A stretch of 42,220 bases of DNA from Neisseriaceae bacterium (GCA_947446595.1 CANFGS010000017.1:1-42220); one strand, 5' to 3'. Numbered from the stretch's first letter, positions 8,296 through 17,845 are shown. Program-made: numbers and translations. Notes: a model not told the origin generated them from the sequence alone.

Positions 8296-8462
8296 ATTTA
8301 AAACTCCTAAAATAATCTTTATAACCAAAAACCTATTATTTACTTTTACATTGAAGTAATAATTTTATCAGTAGTAATACAATAAATCTAATTAATAATA
8401 TTTAAACAATTGATAGCTAAAAGCTATTAAAAAAATAATTTTTTGCGACTTCCAAAACTCTA

Positions 8463-9575
8463 TCACAAATAAACCCGAGGAATACGATCAATAAACCCAC
8501 ATAATATTTCATAAATAATAGTACCACATTGATTTGCAACGCTATCAAGCGTTATCTCAGAATCACCTTGTCTACCAATTAAAACAACTTCATCATCAAC
8601 ATAAGAAACACCATTTTCACCAATATCTACCATTAACATATCCATACATATTGTTCCAGAAATAGTGTATTTATGTCCTCTTAAAATAACCTCTCCAATA
8701 TTAGATAAGATGCGCGGATAGCCATCACCATAGCCAATTGGGAGTGTTATCACTCGAGTACTACTTTTTGTAATATACCTATGATTATAACTAATACCTT
8801 GATCTTTTTCGACAATCTTAGTATAGATTACCCGAGATTTAAGACTGAAACATGGTTTTATTTGAGACAAAGACTCGGTATTATGTATATCAAGGGGTCT
8901 TGGAAAATAACCATAACTAAGAATACCAGGACGTACCATATCAAAATAACTATCTGTATAGTAGCACACTCCGGCAGAATTCGCCAAATGGCAAACTATA
9001 TCGGGTTTGAGACTTTTAGCTAAACTTGCTACTTGTTTAAACCTATTGATTTGTTCTAGAGCAAATGTTCTATCATCTTCATCAGCGGTAGCTAGATGTG
9101 AATATATACCTACTAAGTCTAACTCTGGCAATGATAAAACATATTTTAGCAATTCAGGAGCAGTTTCAACTCTAACCCCAACTCGATTCATTCCAGTATC
9201 AACTTTTATATGTACTCTTGCTCTTTGACCCGAATTTTTACAATAGTTAGCAACTTGAGTTGCTTTAAAGATAGATGAGATGGTAATTTCTAATTTATTA
9301 GTAACAAGCCCAGGTACATCTTCACTACCAAAAGCACCAAATACCAAAATTGGAAGCGTAATACCATTATCTCTTAATAATTGCCCCTCAGCCATAAAAG
9401 CAACAGCTAAATAATCAACATACGGTAGGGCAACTTGTGCCATTTGTAAGATACCATGCCCATAGGCATTGGCCTTTAATGGTAAACAAATTTTAACCTT
9501 AGATACCTTATTTCGAATTGCCTGCAAATTTGTAATAAATTGCTTAGTATCAATTTCAATTCGAGTAGCATGCAT
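8463..9575 (-). CDS. alr: Alanine racemase
   Basis: This PLP enzyme interconverts L- and D-alanine to supply peptidoglycan synthesis in the cytoplasm. At 370 residues it has normal length. The PLP-binding lysine is in LPLKANAYGHG (about K34), and the catalytic tyrosine of the second domain is in the SYNHRYI / GYGDGYPR region. The barrel domain ends and a C-terminal beta domain follows, with a C-terminus IPRVYL. It is the last gene of a minus-strand run, 26 bases after gltX. Whether it is the only racemase in the genome cannot be told. Confidence 0.96.
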   Translation of the reverse strand: MHATRIEIDTKQFITNLQAIRNKVSKVKICLPLKANAYGHGILQMAQVALPYVDYLAVAFMAEGQLLRDNGITLPILVFGAFGSEDVPGLVTNKLEITISSIFKATQVANYCKNSGQRARVHIKVDTGMNRVGVRVETAPELLKYVLSLPELDLVGIYSHLATADEDDRTFALEQINRFKQVASLAKSLKPDIVCHLANSAGVCYYTDSYFDMVRPGILSYGYFPRPLDIHNTESLSQIKPCFSLKSRVIYTKIVEKDQGISYNHRYITKSSTRVITLPIGYGDGYPRILSNIGEVILRGHKYTISGTICMDMLMVDIGENGVSYVDDEVVLIGRQGDSEITLDSVANQCGTIIYEILCGFIDRIPRVYL

Positions 9576-9601
9576 TTGTTATACCTATTTATATCAATAT
9601 A

Positions 9602-10990
9602 TTAGCTATTTAGTCTCTTTGTAACTTCAGCTTGCCCCAGAAGATATACTATATTATCAAATGATGGGGTTTGGGTAGTGCCACATAACTTCAACCTTAA
9701 TGGCATACCTAATTCTGGCATCTTGATACTCTCTATTGCACAAAACTCTTTTATATATGCTTTTATAGCTTCTAGTGACCACTCTGGTAACTGACTTAAT
9801 CCAGTACCAAATTTAGATAATAATTCATGCACTCTAGGAGTTTGGTGGTTCTCTATATCTTCATTAGTTACAATAAGTGGTTTATATATATAACTACATT
9901 GATAGGCTAGAGTATTTATATTATCAACTCTTGGCTTAATAAAATCTATTACATCAGCTAATTTTAAATATTGATTATTCTCTACATCTTTTAATACCGT
10001 ATCATTATTACGGGTCCATACATCGATTACTAAATCAACGAGCTTAGCATTAGGATAATTTTTAATATGCTGAGCATTCACCCAAAGTAATTTTTTGATA
10101 TCAAAACGCGCAGGTGAACCAGAAATATTATCTAAGCTAAACCAATTTATAAATTGCTCTAAACTAAATACTTCATCATCCCCATGCCCCCAACATAACC
10201 GTGCTAGATAGTTTAATAAAGCTTCAGGTAAAATACCCATATCGCGATATTGCATTACACTAACTGCATCAGTTCGTTTAGACATCTTATGACCATCTTC
10301 ACGAAGTATCATTGGAGTATGAGCATATAATGGAATAGTAGCACCTAGTGCCGATAAGATATTAATCTGCCGTGGAGTATTATTAACATGGTCATCACCT
10401 CGAATAACATGACTAATTTGCATATCTAAGTCATCAACTACAACACAAAAATTATAAGTCGGCGTACCATCACTTCTCGCAATAATCAAATCATCAAGCT
10501 CGGTATTATTAATTTCTATTCTACCCTTGACTAGATCATCCCAAACCACACTGCCTGATTCTGGGTTTTTAAAACGTATCACTGGGGTTACATTAGGCTT
10601 AACTACTTTATTATGCAAACAACGTTTATCATACTTGGGTTTTTGTCCTTTGGCCATTTGCTCTTCACGCATAGTATCAAGATCTTCTTTAGAGCAATAG
10701 CAAGGATAAGCAAGATCTTTAGCAACCATTGTTGCGATAACTTCTTTATAGCGCTCCATCCGCTTAGTTTGAAAGTATGGACCTTCGTCATAGTTTAACC
10801 CTAACCAATCCATCGCATCAATAATACTATCTACAGACTCTTTAGTAGAGCGTTCGATATCGGTGTCTTCTATTCTTAGAATAAACTGCCCGCTATTATG
10901 CCGTGCATATGCCCAAGAAAACAACCCAGTTCTCGCACCACCAATGTGCAAAAACCCTGTGGGGGATGGGGCAAATCTAGTTCTTATCAT
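9602..10990 (-). CDS. gltX: Glutamyl-tRNA synthetase
   Basis: This class I aminoacyl-tRNA synthetase charges tRNA-Glu. The 462 residues include the HIGH-type motif FLHIGGARTG near the N-terminus and KMSKR (HKMSKRTDAVS). A zinc-binding region is likely from CYCSKED and the later RCLHNK, followed by an alpha-helical anticodon-binding domain. The start ATG overlaps the stop of the upstream acyl-CoA ligase by four bases, so translation is coupled. It is the classical target of HipA in E. coli, and a hipA lies about 5 kb away. Whether this copy can also misacylate tRNA-Gln cannot be decided here. Confidence 0.97.
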   Translation of the reverse strand: MIRTRFAPSPTGFLHIGGARTGLFSWAYARHNSGQFILRIEDTDIERSTKESVDSIIDAMDWLGLNYDEGPYFQTKRMERYKEVIATMVAKDLAYPCYCSKEDLDTMREEQMAKGQKPKYDKRCLHNKVVKPNVTPVIRFKNPESGSVVWDDLVKGRIEINNTELDDLIIARSDGTPTYNFCVVVDDLDMQISHVIRGDDHVNNTPRQINILSALGATIPLYAHTPMILREDGHKMSKRTDAVSVMQYRDMGILPEALLNYLARLCWGHGDDEVFSLEQFINWFSLDNISGSPARFDIKKLLWVNAQHIKNYPNAKLVDLVIDVWTRNNDTVLKDVENNQYLKLADVIDFIKPRVDNINTLAYQCSYIYKPLIVTNEDIENHQTPRVHELLSKFGTGLSQLPEWSLEAIKAYIKEFCAIESIKMPELGMPLRLKLCGTTQTPSFDNIVYLLGQAEVTKRLNS

Positions 10991-12552
10991 TTAACTTCTC
11001 CATTTTTTGCTAATTCCCTTAATTCACGTTTAAGTATTTTACCAGTAGCATTGCGCGGCAGTTTTTCTACAAAAAATACCTTCCGCGGCATTTTAAACGC
11101 TGCAAGATGCGGCTGTAAAAAAGCTTTTATTTCAGCTTCATCTGCCATTACGTCTTCTTTTAGTTCGATATATGCCATTGGGATTTCATTATCATCTTTA
11201 TCTTTAGCTCCAATTACCGCACAAGCATTAACCTTCTCATGAGTATATAGCCATTCTTCGATTTCACGCGGATAGATATTCATTCCTTTATGAATTATCA
11301 AATCTTTAATTCTATCTACAATAAAAATAAACCCTTCACTATCAATACGTCCAATATCACCAGTTCTAAACCAACCATTTACTATAGATTCAGCAGTATC
11401 ATTAGGGCGATTATAGTAACCTTGCATTACATTATCACCTTTAACACAAATTTCACCAGTTTCACCAACTGGCACTTCATTCATATTCTCATCAAAGACT
11501 TTGACACTACAGCATGACAAAGCTTGACCAACAGAACCTTTTTTATTAGCTGTTGGAGAGTTACAAGAAACCACAGGCGAACATTCGCTAATCCCATATC
11601 CTTCAAGTAATTTCCCACGCTTAAATGACGCACTAAAGCGATTATGTACTTCCTCAGATAAAGGTGCTGCACCTGATATAAAGCCTTTAACATTATGAAA
11701 CCAATGAAAATACCATGGCAATTTAGCTTTTGACATCGCATTATAAATATCAGGAACGCCTGTGAAAAATGTACAGCGTTTGAATAAAAGCTGTTTTAAC
11801 AAATTTTTGAAGTCTTTAATTCCTGCAATAGCACGAATAACAATAACCCCACTATTGGTGTATATAGGTAAAAGAACTGTAACAGTAAGAGTAAAAGCAT
11901 GGAACATAGGTAAATAACATAATAGTTTAATCTTACCATCTTTAATATTCATAAGATTTTGTGAACCAAGGCAGTCAGCGAATATGTTTTTGAAAGATAG
12001 CATCGCACCTTTTGGTTTACCAGTAGTACCTGAAGTATAAACAATCAAAGCGGTATCTTCAAGCTTTGAGTCATACGCATCTTCAGAGCCTTGAAAAATA
12101 GCAAAAAGCTTACTGTAGTCGATATTTTTTTCGTTCTCTAAGGGAAATCCATCTACCCAAACTATTTTATCTATATCAGTCTTCTTAATCAAATCTTTGG
12201 TTTCATTAGCAAATTTATTAGAACAAAATAAGAGTTTTGCTTGAGAGTCAGTAAGGATATATGCTAACTCATCTTCTTTTAGGAAGTTATTAACAGGTAC
12301 TACTATAGCACCAATTTTACTAATTGCAAATAAATTTACAATAAACTGCCATGAATTTGACATTATCAAAGCAACTTTATCATGAGGTTTTATGCCATTT
12401 CTATGTAAAAATAATGCAATAGAATCTACGCGATTTTTGAATTCAAGATTACTAATTTTTAAATCTTCTTCAACAATGATGGTCCTATTTGCTGCTTTTT
12501 TTACGTTAGTTTCAATAACTTGATATAGATTTTTTATTGGATAGTTTTGCAT
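10987..12552 (-). CDS. Acyl-CoA ligase (AMP-forming, FadD-like)
   Basis: An AMP-forming enzyme that activates a fatty or other carboxylic acid to its CoA thioester. The 521 residues contain the P-loop-like A3 motif VYTSGTTGKPKGAM, the A5 motif GYGISECSP, the A7 region GWFRTGDIGRID and A8 DRIKDLIIHKGMNIYP. The A10 lysine lies in LPRNATGKILKRELR. Length and motifs fit long- or medium-chain acyl-CoA synthetases, but substrate length cannot be read from sequence. It is the first gene of a run with gltX and alr and has its own extended -10 promoter. The pairing with gltX has no evident functional logic. Confidence 0.88.
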   Translation of the reverse strand: MQNYPIKNLYQVIETNVKKAANRTIIVEEDLKISNLEFKNRVDSIALFLHRNGIKPHDKVALIMSNSWQFIVNLFAISKIGAIVVPVNNFLKEDELAYILTDSQAKLLFCSNKFANETKDLIKKTDIDKIVWVDGFPLENEKNIDYSKLFAIFQGSEDAYDSKLEDTALIVYTSGTTGKPKGAMLSFKNIFADCLGSQNLMNIKDGKIKLLCYLPMFHAFTLTVTVLLPIYTNSGVIVIRAIAGIKDFKNLLKQLLFKRCTFFTGVPDIYNAMSKAKLPWYFHWFHNVKGFISGAAPLSEEVHNRFSASFKRGKLLEGYGISECSPVVSCNSPTANKKGSVGQALSCCSVKVFDENMNEVPVGETGEICVKGDNVMQGYYNRPNDTAESIVNGWFRTGDIGRIDSEGFIFIVDRIKDLIIHKGMNIYPREIEEWLYTHEKVNACAVIGAKDKDDNEIPMAYIELKEDVMADEAEIKAFLQPHLAAFKMPRKVFFVEKLPRNATGKILKRELRELAKNGEVK

Positions 12553-12584
12553 AAATGATGCCTTAGTAATAAGTGATAAATTTA

Positions 12585-12593
12585 TTTATAACA
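12585..12593 (-). promoter_or_regulatory. Extended -10 promoter for the acyl-CoA ligase operon
   Basis: On the minus strand TGTTATAAA (12593-12585) fits TGn plus a TATAAA -10 box, about 33 bases before the start codon. No clear -35 box is present, as expected for extended -10 promoters. Confidence 0.45.
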
Positions 12594-12655
12594 TTCAAGA
12601 CTTGATTGTATCAGAAAGTTTATACATTTACATACAAACATCGGTGATAATATTG

Positions 12656-12664
12656 TGATATACT
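12656..12664 (+). promoter_or_regulatory. Extended -10 promoter for uvrD
   Basis: TGATATACT fits TGn plus TATACT, 39 bases before the TTG start of uvrD. No LexA-type operator was recognised. Confidence 0.45.
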
Positions 12665-12702
12665 ATATTACTTTTACTAGATAGTTATGTGGAGAGAAAA
12701 TT

Positions 12703-14871
12703 TTGTTGGCAAGTTTAAATCAAAAACAGCTAAGCGCTGTAACACATAATGATGGTTCCATGCTTGTATTAGCAGGAGCAGGAAGTGGTAAAACAAAAGT
12801 TTTAACAACTCGTATAGTTTGGTTAATTAACGAGCAGCAATTAAAGGAACATGAAGTATTAGCCGTAACTTTTTCTAATAAAGCCGCTAAAGAAATGCTC
12901 AATCGAGTATCTAGCCAATTATCAGTTAACGCTAGATCAATGTGGATTGGCACATTTCATTCAATTTCATTACGCTTATTAACAAAACATCATAAAGAAG
13001 CTGGATTACCGGCTTATTTTCAAATACTCGATGTACAAGACCAACTAAATTTACTCAAAAGGATTATAAAAGCAGCAAATCTAGATGAAGATCACTATTC
13101 GCCACGTGAGCTTCAAAAATTTATCAATCACCAAAAGGAACATGGCTTAAGGGCTAATCAAATAACCCCAAATGGAATGCGTCAGCAAACTTGGTTAGAT
13201 CTATATTTGGAATATGAAACTATCTGTAATCGTGATGGCTTAGTTGATTTCACTGAGCTATTACTTAGAAGCTATGAAATGCTCTCGGTTAATAAAGACG
13301 TCCTTGATCTTTATTGTAATCAATTCAAACATATTTTAGTTGATGAATTTCAAGATACCAACCATTTACAATACAAATGGCTAAAATTACTTGGTAGCTC
13401 ATGTGGAAATATGTTTGCTGTTGGTGATGATGATCAGTCTATTTATTCTTTTCGTGGTGCACGAGTTGCAAATATGCAGACTTTTTTGCAGGATTTCAGT
13501 ATAACTGACCCGATTCGGATGGAGCAAAACTATCGTTCAACTCCCAATATACTCTCAGCAGCAAATGCAATTATCGATAAAAATAATGAGCGTATTGGAA
13601 AAACACTCTGGACTCAAAAAAGTGACGGCGAAAAAATCCGCTTATATGAAGGCTATACTGAAGAAGATGAGGCTTACTTCGTAACAGATGAGATAAAGTC
13701 ACTTTTAGTCTCAGGTAAAAGCACAGCATCGATAGCAATTTTGTACCGCTCCAACGCCCAGTCACGAATTTTTGAGCAATTATTCTATTCTGAAGGGGTT
13801 CCGTATAAAGTCTATGGCGGACTACGCTTTTTTGATCGTCAAGAAGTAAAACACGTACTATCGTATCTTAGACTTATTCTCAACAAAAATGATAATGAAG
13901 CATTTCTACGAGTAGTAAATGTCCCTGCTCGTGGCTTAGGCGCCAAAGCAATTGAGAACTTACAAAATATTGCCAATGAAAAAAATACTTCCTTATTTGA
14001 AGCCTGCAATTTAAGTGACGGCAAGGCGCGTATTAATTTAGCTAAATTTACTAGTATAATTCAAAAACTGGATCAAAAAGACTTAAGCTTACCTGACTTA
14101 GTTAGTCTAGTTATAGAAGATAGTGGCATTGCCGAAATGTATCGCCTTGATAAAAAAAATGGGGCAGAACGCTTAGAAAATCTTAATGAGCTAGTTAGTG
14201 CAGCAACTAATTTCAAGGCTGAAGATGAAGCTAATAATAATTTAGCTACATTTCTGTCCCATGCAGTACTTGAATCTGGAGAAGGTCAAGCCCAGATATA
14301 TGAACAACCAGTACAATTAATGACAGTTCATGCTGCTAAAGGTCTTGAATTTGATGTTGTCTTTATAGTTGGACTTGAGGATGGTTTGTTTCCGCATGAG
14401 AACTGTTTTGATTCGCCACAAAATCTTGAAGAAGAACGAAGACTAATGTATGTAGCTATAACTCGTGCCTGCAAAAAACTCTATTTACTAAGGGCGTGCA
14501 GTCGCCTAATGTGGGGTAAGCGTATTTCAGCACCAGTATCACGATTTGTTAATGAAATACCAAGTGAGCTAATACTAAATATTTCAGGTATTAGTAAAAT
14601 AGGATGTTCTAGTTTAGTGGAGTCTGATATTGACCTACACCACCTAATCCCAACAGAAGTATCTAATCCCGAAACCAAAATCTCGAGGGTTACACTTTCT
14701 AATTGCGATGAAATCATAAAAATAGGGGATATGGTGAAGCATGCCAAATTTGGTAATGGTAAAGTGTTACAATTAAATATTGATGGTAAGAAAACTACCG
14801 CTGAAATTTTCTTTATCGGAATCGGTAAGAAGAATCTTGATCTCAATATTGCCAAAATAGAAAAAGTTTAA
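12703..14871 (+). CDS. uvrD: DNA helicase II (UvrD/PcrA type, SF1A)
   Basis: A 3'-5' superfamily 1 helicase acting in nucleotide excision repair, mismatch repair and clearing of recombinase or stalled polymerase. The 722 residues show Walker A GAGSGKT (25-31), Walker B VDEFQDTN, motif III DDDQSIYSFRGA, motif IV, motif V MTVHAAKGLEFDVVF and motif VI YVAITRA. The last 50 residues (IGDMVKHAKFGNGKV) form the Tudor-like C-terminal domain typical of UvrD/PcrA and absent from Rep, which decides the name. The start is TTG at 12703 or the adjacent TTG at 12706; GGAGAG lies six to nine bases before. It heads a tight plus-strand run with usp, a radical SAM gene and a YgjP-like gene. Confidence 0.93.
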   Translation: MLASLNQKQLSAVTHNDGSMLVLAGAGSGKTKVLTTRIVWLINEQQLKEHEVLAVTFSNKAAKEMLNRVSSQLSVNARSMWIGTFHSISLRLLTKHHKEAGLPAYFQILDVQDQLNLLKRIIKAANLDEDHYSPRELQKFINHQKEHGLRANQITPNGMRQQTWLDLYLEYETICNRDGLVDFTELLLRSYEMLSVNKDVLDLYCNQFKHILVDEFQDTNHLQYKWLKLLGSSCGNMFAVGDDDQSIYSFRGARVANMQTFLQDFSITDPIRMEQNYRSTPNILSAANAIIDKNNERIGKTLWTQKSDGEKIRLYEGYTEEDEAYFVTDEIKSLLVSGKSTASIAILYRSNAQSRIFEQLFYSEGVPYKVYGGLRFFDRQEVKHVLSYLRLILNKNDNEAFLRVVNVPARGLGAKAIENLQNIANEKNTSLFEACNLSDGKARINLAKFTSIIQKLDQKDLSLPDLVSLVIEDSGIAEMYRLDKKNGAERLENLNELVSAATNFKAEDEANNNLATFLSHAVLESGEGQAQIYEQPVQLMTVHAAKGLEFDVVFIVGLEDGLFPHENCFDSPQNLEEERRLMYVAITRACKKLYLLRACSRLMWGKRISAPVSRFVNEIPSELILNISGISKIGCSSLVESDIDLHHLIPTEVSNPETKISRVTLSNCDEIIKIGDMVKHAKFGNGKVLQLNIDGKKTTAEIFFIGIGKKNLDLNIAKIEKV

Positions 14872-14888
14872 TATTTAGGAGATTTATT

Positions 14889-15335
14889 ATGTTTAATAGA
14901 ATATATGTACCTATTGACAACTCAGATATTTCTGAACATATTTTAAATAAAGCTATCGAATTAGTAAAATCTAATAGTAGTGCAAAGCTTAAGGTTGCTC
15001 ACGTAGTGAACTTAGAGCAAATGACTTTTGGGATTGAGATGATTGGTGCTGCTGAATTAAAAGATAGCATTCTATCTGTAGCTAAAGAATTTGTAGAGCA
15101 TATCAAAGAGACTCTCAAAAATCAAAATGTTCAAGCTGAGATTGTACTCTTAGAAAATTATGGTGCTGGTTTATCAAGTATACTTCTTGAGGATGCTAAA
15201 ACTTGGGGTGCCGATTTATTTATCGTAGGATCGCATAATTTAGGCTCATTTACGCATCTAATTACTGGCGGCGTTGCTGAAGATATTTCTCAAGATTCTA
15301 ACATACCGATATTATTAATTCCTAAGCATAAATAA
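14889..15335 (+). CDS. Universal stress protein (UspA family)
   Basis: A 148-residue cytoplasmic UspA-fold protein. The N-terminus NRIYVPIDNSD is the first strand with its conserved Asp, and the C-terminal ATP-binding pattern G-2x-G-9x-G(S/T) is approximated by GSHNLGSFTHLITGGVAEDI. This suggests an ATP-binding type, although the last position is Ala rather than Ser. These proteins help survival under starvation or oxidative stress by poorly known mechanisms. TTAGGAG precedes the ATG, and it lies 17 bases after uvrD. Confidence 0.9.
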   Translation: MFNRIYVPIDNSDISEHILNKAIELVKSNSSAKLKVAHVVNLEQMTFGIEMIGAAELKDSILSVAKEFVEHIKETLKNQNVQAEIVLLENYGAGLSSILLEDAKTWGADLFIVGSHNLGSFTHLITGGVAEDISQDSNIPILLIPKHK

Positions 15336-15342
15336 ATTAACC

Positions 15343-16182
15343 ATGACACACTTAACAATCATGGATCACTCTAGGATATTTAATAATTTTACATATATAT
15401 ACCCAGTAGTATCTAGGCGTAGTGAAGGAGTGTCTCTTGGTATAAACTTAAATGTTAATAATGCTTGTAATTGGCGCTGTGTTTATTGTCAAGTTGACGG
15501 TTTAGTTCGTGGTAAGCCTGAAACAATTGATCTTAAAAAATTAAGCTATGAATTAGACTATATGATTAATTATATAGTAAATGGTGATTTTTTGGCAAAA
15601 TATGCTTCAGCTAAATTTAGACGCTTTAATGATATTTGTTTATCTGGTAATGGCGAGTCTACCTCTTCACATGATTTCTTGGCTGTAGTTAATATAATTG
15701 CTAGTTTGAGAGAAAGATATAAACTAATTCATAATGTAAAGACTGTCTTAATTAGTAATGGAAGTGAAATTGACCGCCCTGATATAAGTAAGGCGTTACA
15801 AATATTATCAACACTAAATGGTGAGGTATGGTTCAAAGTTGATAGCGCGACCAAATCTGGAATAAATAAAATAAATCAAGTAATATTGTCAGTTGATGGG
15901 GTTAAAAAGCGTTTATTGCTAGCAACTAAACTATGTAAGACATATATTCAAACCTGCATGTATAAAACTAGCGGTATCGATCCTGATACTGATGAAGTAG
16001 ACGCTTATATTAATTTTGTTAATTCGGTACGTGAACATATTGCTGGAGTGTTATTATACTCAACCGCCCGAAACCCTGCTCTTCCAGAGGGGCATGATAT
16101 ATCATCAGTTAGTGAGGAGTTTTTGGCAAATATCGCAAATAGATTATCAACTAATGATATATTAGTCAAATACTATCAATAA
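15343..16182 (+). CDS. Radical SAM protein (CX3CX2C), function unknown
   Basis: The [4Fe-4S]-cluster motif is C42-X3-C46-X2-C49 (ACNWRCVYCQ), typical of radical SAM enzymes that cleave S-adenosylmethionine to a 5'-deoxyadenosyl radical. A following DICLSGNGESTSS is the GGE-like SAM-binding strand, here with SGNGE. At 279 residues it is a single barrel without an added SPASM or TRAM domain. It resembles stand-alone proteins of the COG0731 type, whose substrates are unknown. It starts seven bases after usp; the ribosome site is weak, and the ATG at 15361 is an alternative start. It is followed by a YgjP-like gene after eight bases, so the two may be expressed together. Confidence 0.85.
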   Translation: MTHLTIMDHSRIFNNFTYIYPVVSRRSEGVSLGINLNVNNACNWRCVYCQVDGLVRGKPETIDLKKLSYELDYMINYIVNGDFLAKYASAKFRRFNDICLSGNGESTSSHDFLAVVNIIASLRERYKLIHNVKTVLISNGSEIDRPDISKALQILSTLNGEVWFKVDSATKSGINKINQVILSVDGVKKRLLLATKLCKTYIQTCMYKTSGIDPDTDEVDAYINFVNSVREHIAGVLLYSTARNPALPEGHDISSVSEEFLANIANRLSTNDILVKYYQ

Positions 16183-16190
16183 GTATAAAT

Positions 16191-16874
16191 ATGGAAATCT
16201 TCGAATACCGCGGAATGCAAGTTCAGCTTATTGCCAAGACAATAAAGCATTGTTATTTAAGAATTAAGCCTGATGGCTTGATTATGCTAACCCACAACAA
16301 ATGGGTAAAAAAATCTGCGGCTTTAGAGCTAATTGATAAAAACTGGGGCTTAATCGAATCCAAATTAGCCAAACTATCAAAACCAAATGACCTATCTCTT
16401 GGGAATGAAATTTATTTCTTGGGAGAATGTTATAAACTAAATATTATCTTAGATAAAAAAATAAAGATTGAGGTAATTGATAATTGCGTTCATCTTTTTA
16501 CTCCGAAAGATGAATTTGAAATCAAAATTAAAATCCTCAATGCTTGGTATTTACAACAATCAAAACCGATTCTTACTAAGCAATATGAGACATATCTAAA
16601 TAATATCAGCCACTGGAAAATTATACCCCCTATGATACGCTTTCGCACTATGAAAAGGCGTTGGGGTAGCTATAATAAAACCACTAATACTGTGACTTTA
16701 AATACCAATTTAGTAAAAGTAAACACTGACATAATAGATTATATTATTGCCCATGAGCTTTGTCATATACGACACTTTAACCATAGTTCAGCTTTTTATG
16801 ATGAACTAACTAGATTGCACCCAACATGGAGAGAGCAAAAACTAGAGTTAGATTTTTTAAGCTCCAAGATATAA
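16191..16874 (+). CDS. YgjP-like (M48-type) zinc metallopeptidase domain protein
   Basis: A 227-residue cytoplasmic protein of the YgjP/DUF45 family. The zinc site HELCH (H188-E189-H192) has the HExxH form, and the conserved block RFRTMKRRWGSYN lies just before it. A third ligand is expected in the region LHPTWRE. These proteins are related to SprT-like and M48 peptidases, but no substrate is known. There is no signal peptide or membrane helix. It is last in the run from uvrD; neighbours are stress or repair genes, which gives only a hint of its role. Confidence 0.88.
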   Translation: MEIFEYRGMQVQLIAKTIKHCYLRIKPDGLIMLTHNKWVKKSAALELIDKNWGLIESKLAKLSKPNDLSLGNEIYFLGECYKLNIILDKKIKIEVIDNCVHLFTPKDEFEIKIKILNAWYLQQSKPILTKQYETYLNNISHWKIIPPMIRFRTMKRRWGSYNKTTNTVTLNTNLVKVNTDIIDYIIAHELCHIRHFNHSSAFYDELTRLHPTWREQKLELDFLSSKI

Positions 16875-16964
16875 TGTCCAACCCCTAGATGTAATAAAAA
16901 ACCGTATATATTGGCGTTAGTGGTAGTAAAATACTGTTATACATAAAATTCAAAGGATGCATCA

Positions 16965-17819
16965 ATGTTTAAGACAAAAAGCCTGCCCCATGAAATACGT
17001 CATATTGTAGTTAATAAGGGTACTGAGTACCCGGGAAGTGGTGAATATGAAGATAATGAGACTCCCGGGACTTATCTATGCCGTCAATGTGGTTTAGGTT
17101 TATTTCGGGCTGAACATAAATTCCCATCAGGGTGTGGGTGGCCTAGTTTTGATCTTGAAATTGAGGGGGCTGTTAAACGCATTCCTGACAAGGATGGAAG
17201 ACGTACTGAGATATTATGTAGTCGTTGTGATGCACATTTAGGTCATGTATTTAAGGGTGAAATGATGACCTATCTAAATACGCGCCACTGCGTTAATTCT
17301 CTAAGTATTGATTGGGTCTCTGATACTGCAGTACTTGATAGTGAAGAAATCATCCTAGCCGCGGGATGCTTTTGGGGCGTTGAATATTATATGCAAAAAT
17401 ACCCAGGGGTTCTAAAAACTGAAGTTGGCTATATCGGCGGACTCAAAGATAATCCAACTTATAAAGAAGTATGCAATAAGACAACTGGGCACTTAGAAGC
17501 TGTAAGAGTAGTATTTGACCCAGAAACTGTTAGTACTGAACAAATACTAAAATATTTCTTTGAAATTCACGATCAATCCCAAAATAACGGCCAAGGTCCA
17601 GACCTGGGGCCACAATATTTAAGTGCGATATTTTACTATACTAACGAACAACAAAATACCGCAGGAAATGTTATCGAGCTTCTAAAATCAAATGGCTATA
17701 AGGTAGCAACATCCATTCGAGAAATGTCTATTTTCTGGAAAGCAGATGGCTACCATCAAGACTATTATACAGTAAACAACAATTCTCCATACTGCCATAG
17801 CTGGACCAAGAAGTTTTAG
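16965..17819 (+). CDS. Bifunctional methionine sulfoxide reductase, MsrB-MsrA fusion
   Basis: Repairs both stereoisomers of oxidised methionine. The N-terminal MsrB domain (about 1-118) has zinc cysteines C39/C42 and C85/C88, and catalytic C109 in RHCVNS. The C-terminal MsrA domain (about 125-284) has catalytic C135 in AAGCFWGVE and the conserved GYIGG and HLEAV segments, with C277 as a likely resolving residue. The order B-then-A is the reverse of the MsrA-MsrB order of Neisseria PilB or Helicobacter. There is no signal peptide, so it works in the cytoplasm. AAAGGATG precedes the start. It stands alone, followed by a hairpin. Confidence 0.95.
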   Translation: MFKTKSLPHEIRHIVVNKGTEYPGSGEYEDNETPGTYLCRQCGLGLFRAEHKFPSGCGWPSFDLEIEGAVKRIPDKDGRRTEILCSRCDAHLGHVFKGEMMTYLNTRHCVNSLSIDWVSDTAVLDSEEIILAAGCFWGVEYYMQKYPGVLKTEVGYIGGLKDNPTYKEVCNKTTGHLEAVRVVFDPETVSTEQILKYFFEIHDQSQNNGQGPDLGPQYLSAIFYYTNEQQNTAGNVIELLKSNGYKVATSIREMSIFWKADGYHQDYYTVNNNSPYCHSWTKKF

Positions 17820-17824
17820 TACTT

Positions 17825-17845
17825 GAGGTCACAATTTGTGACCTC
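17825..17845 (+). terminator. Hairpin after the MsrBA gene
   Basis: GAGGTCACA and TGTGACCTC form a perfect 9-bp stem with a 3-base loop, five bases after the stop. No T run follows, so this is a weak terminator or another kind of palindromic site. It also lies next to the insertion-sequence remnant. Confidence 0.5.

Noticed and set aside
8421-8462. Terminator after alr
   Set aside because: A-rich and T-rich runs are present, but no stem precedes a T run on the minus strand.
14481-14855. 124-codon minus-strand ORF at the end of uvrD
   Set aside because: It is a shadow frame of the conserved UvrD C-terminal region, without a ribosome site.
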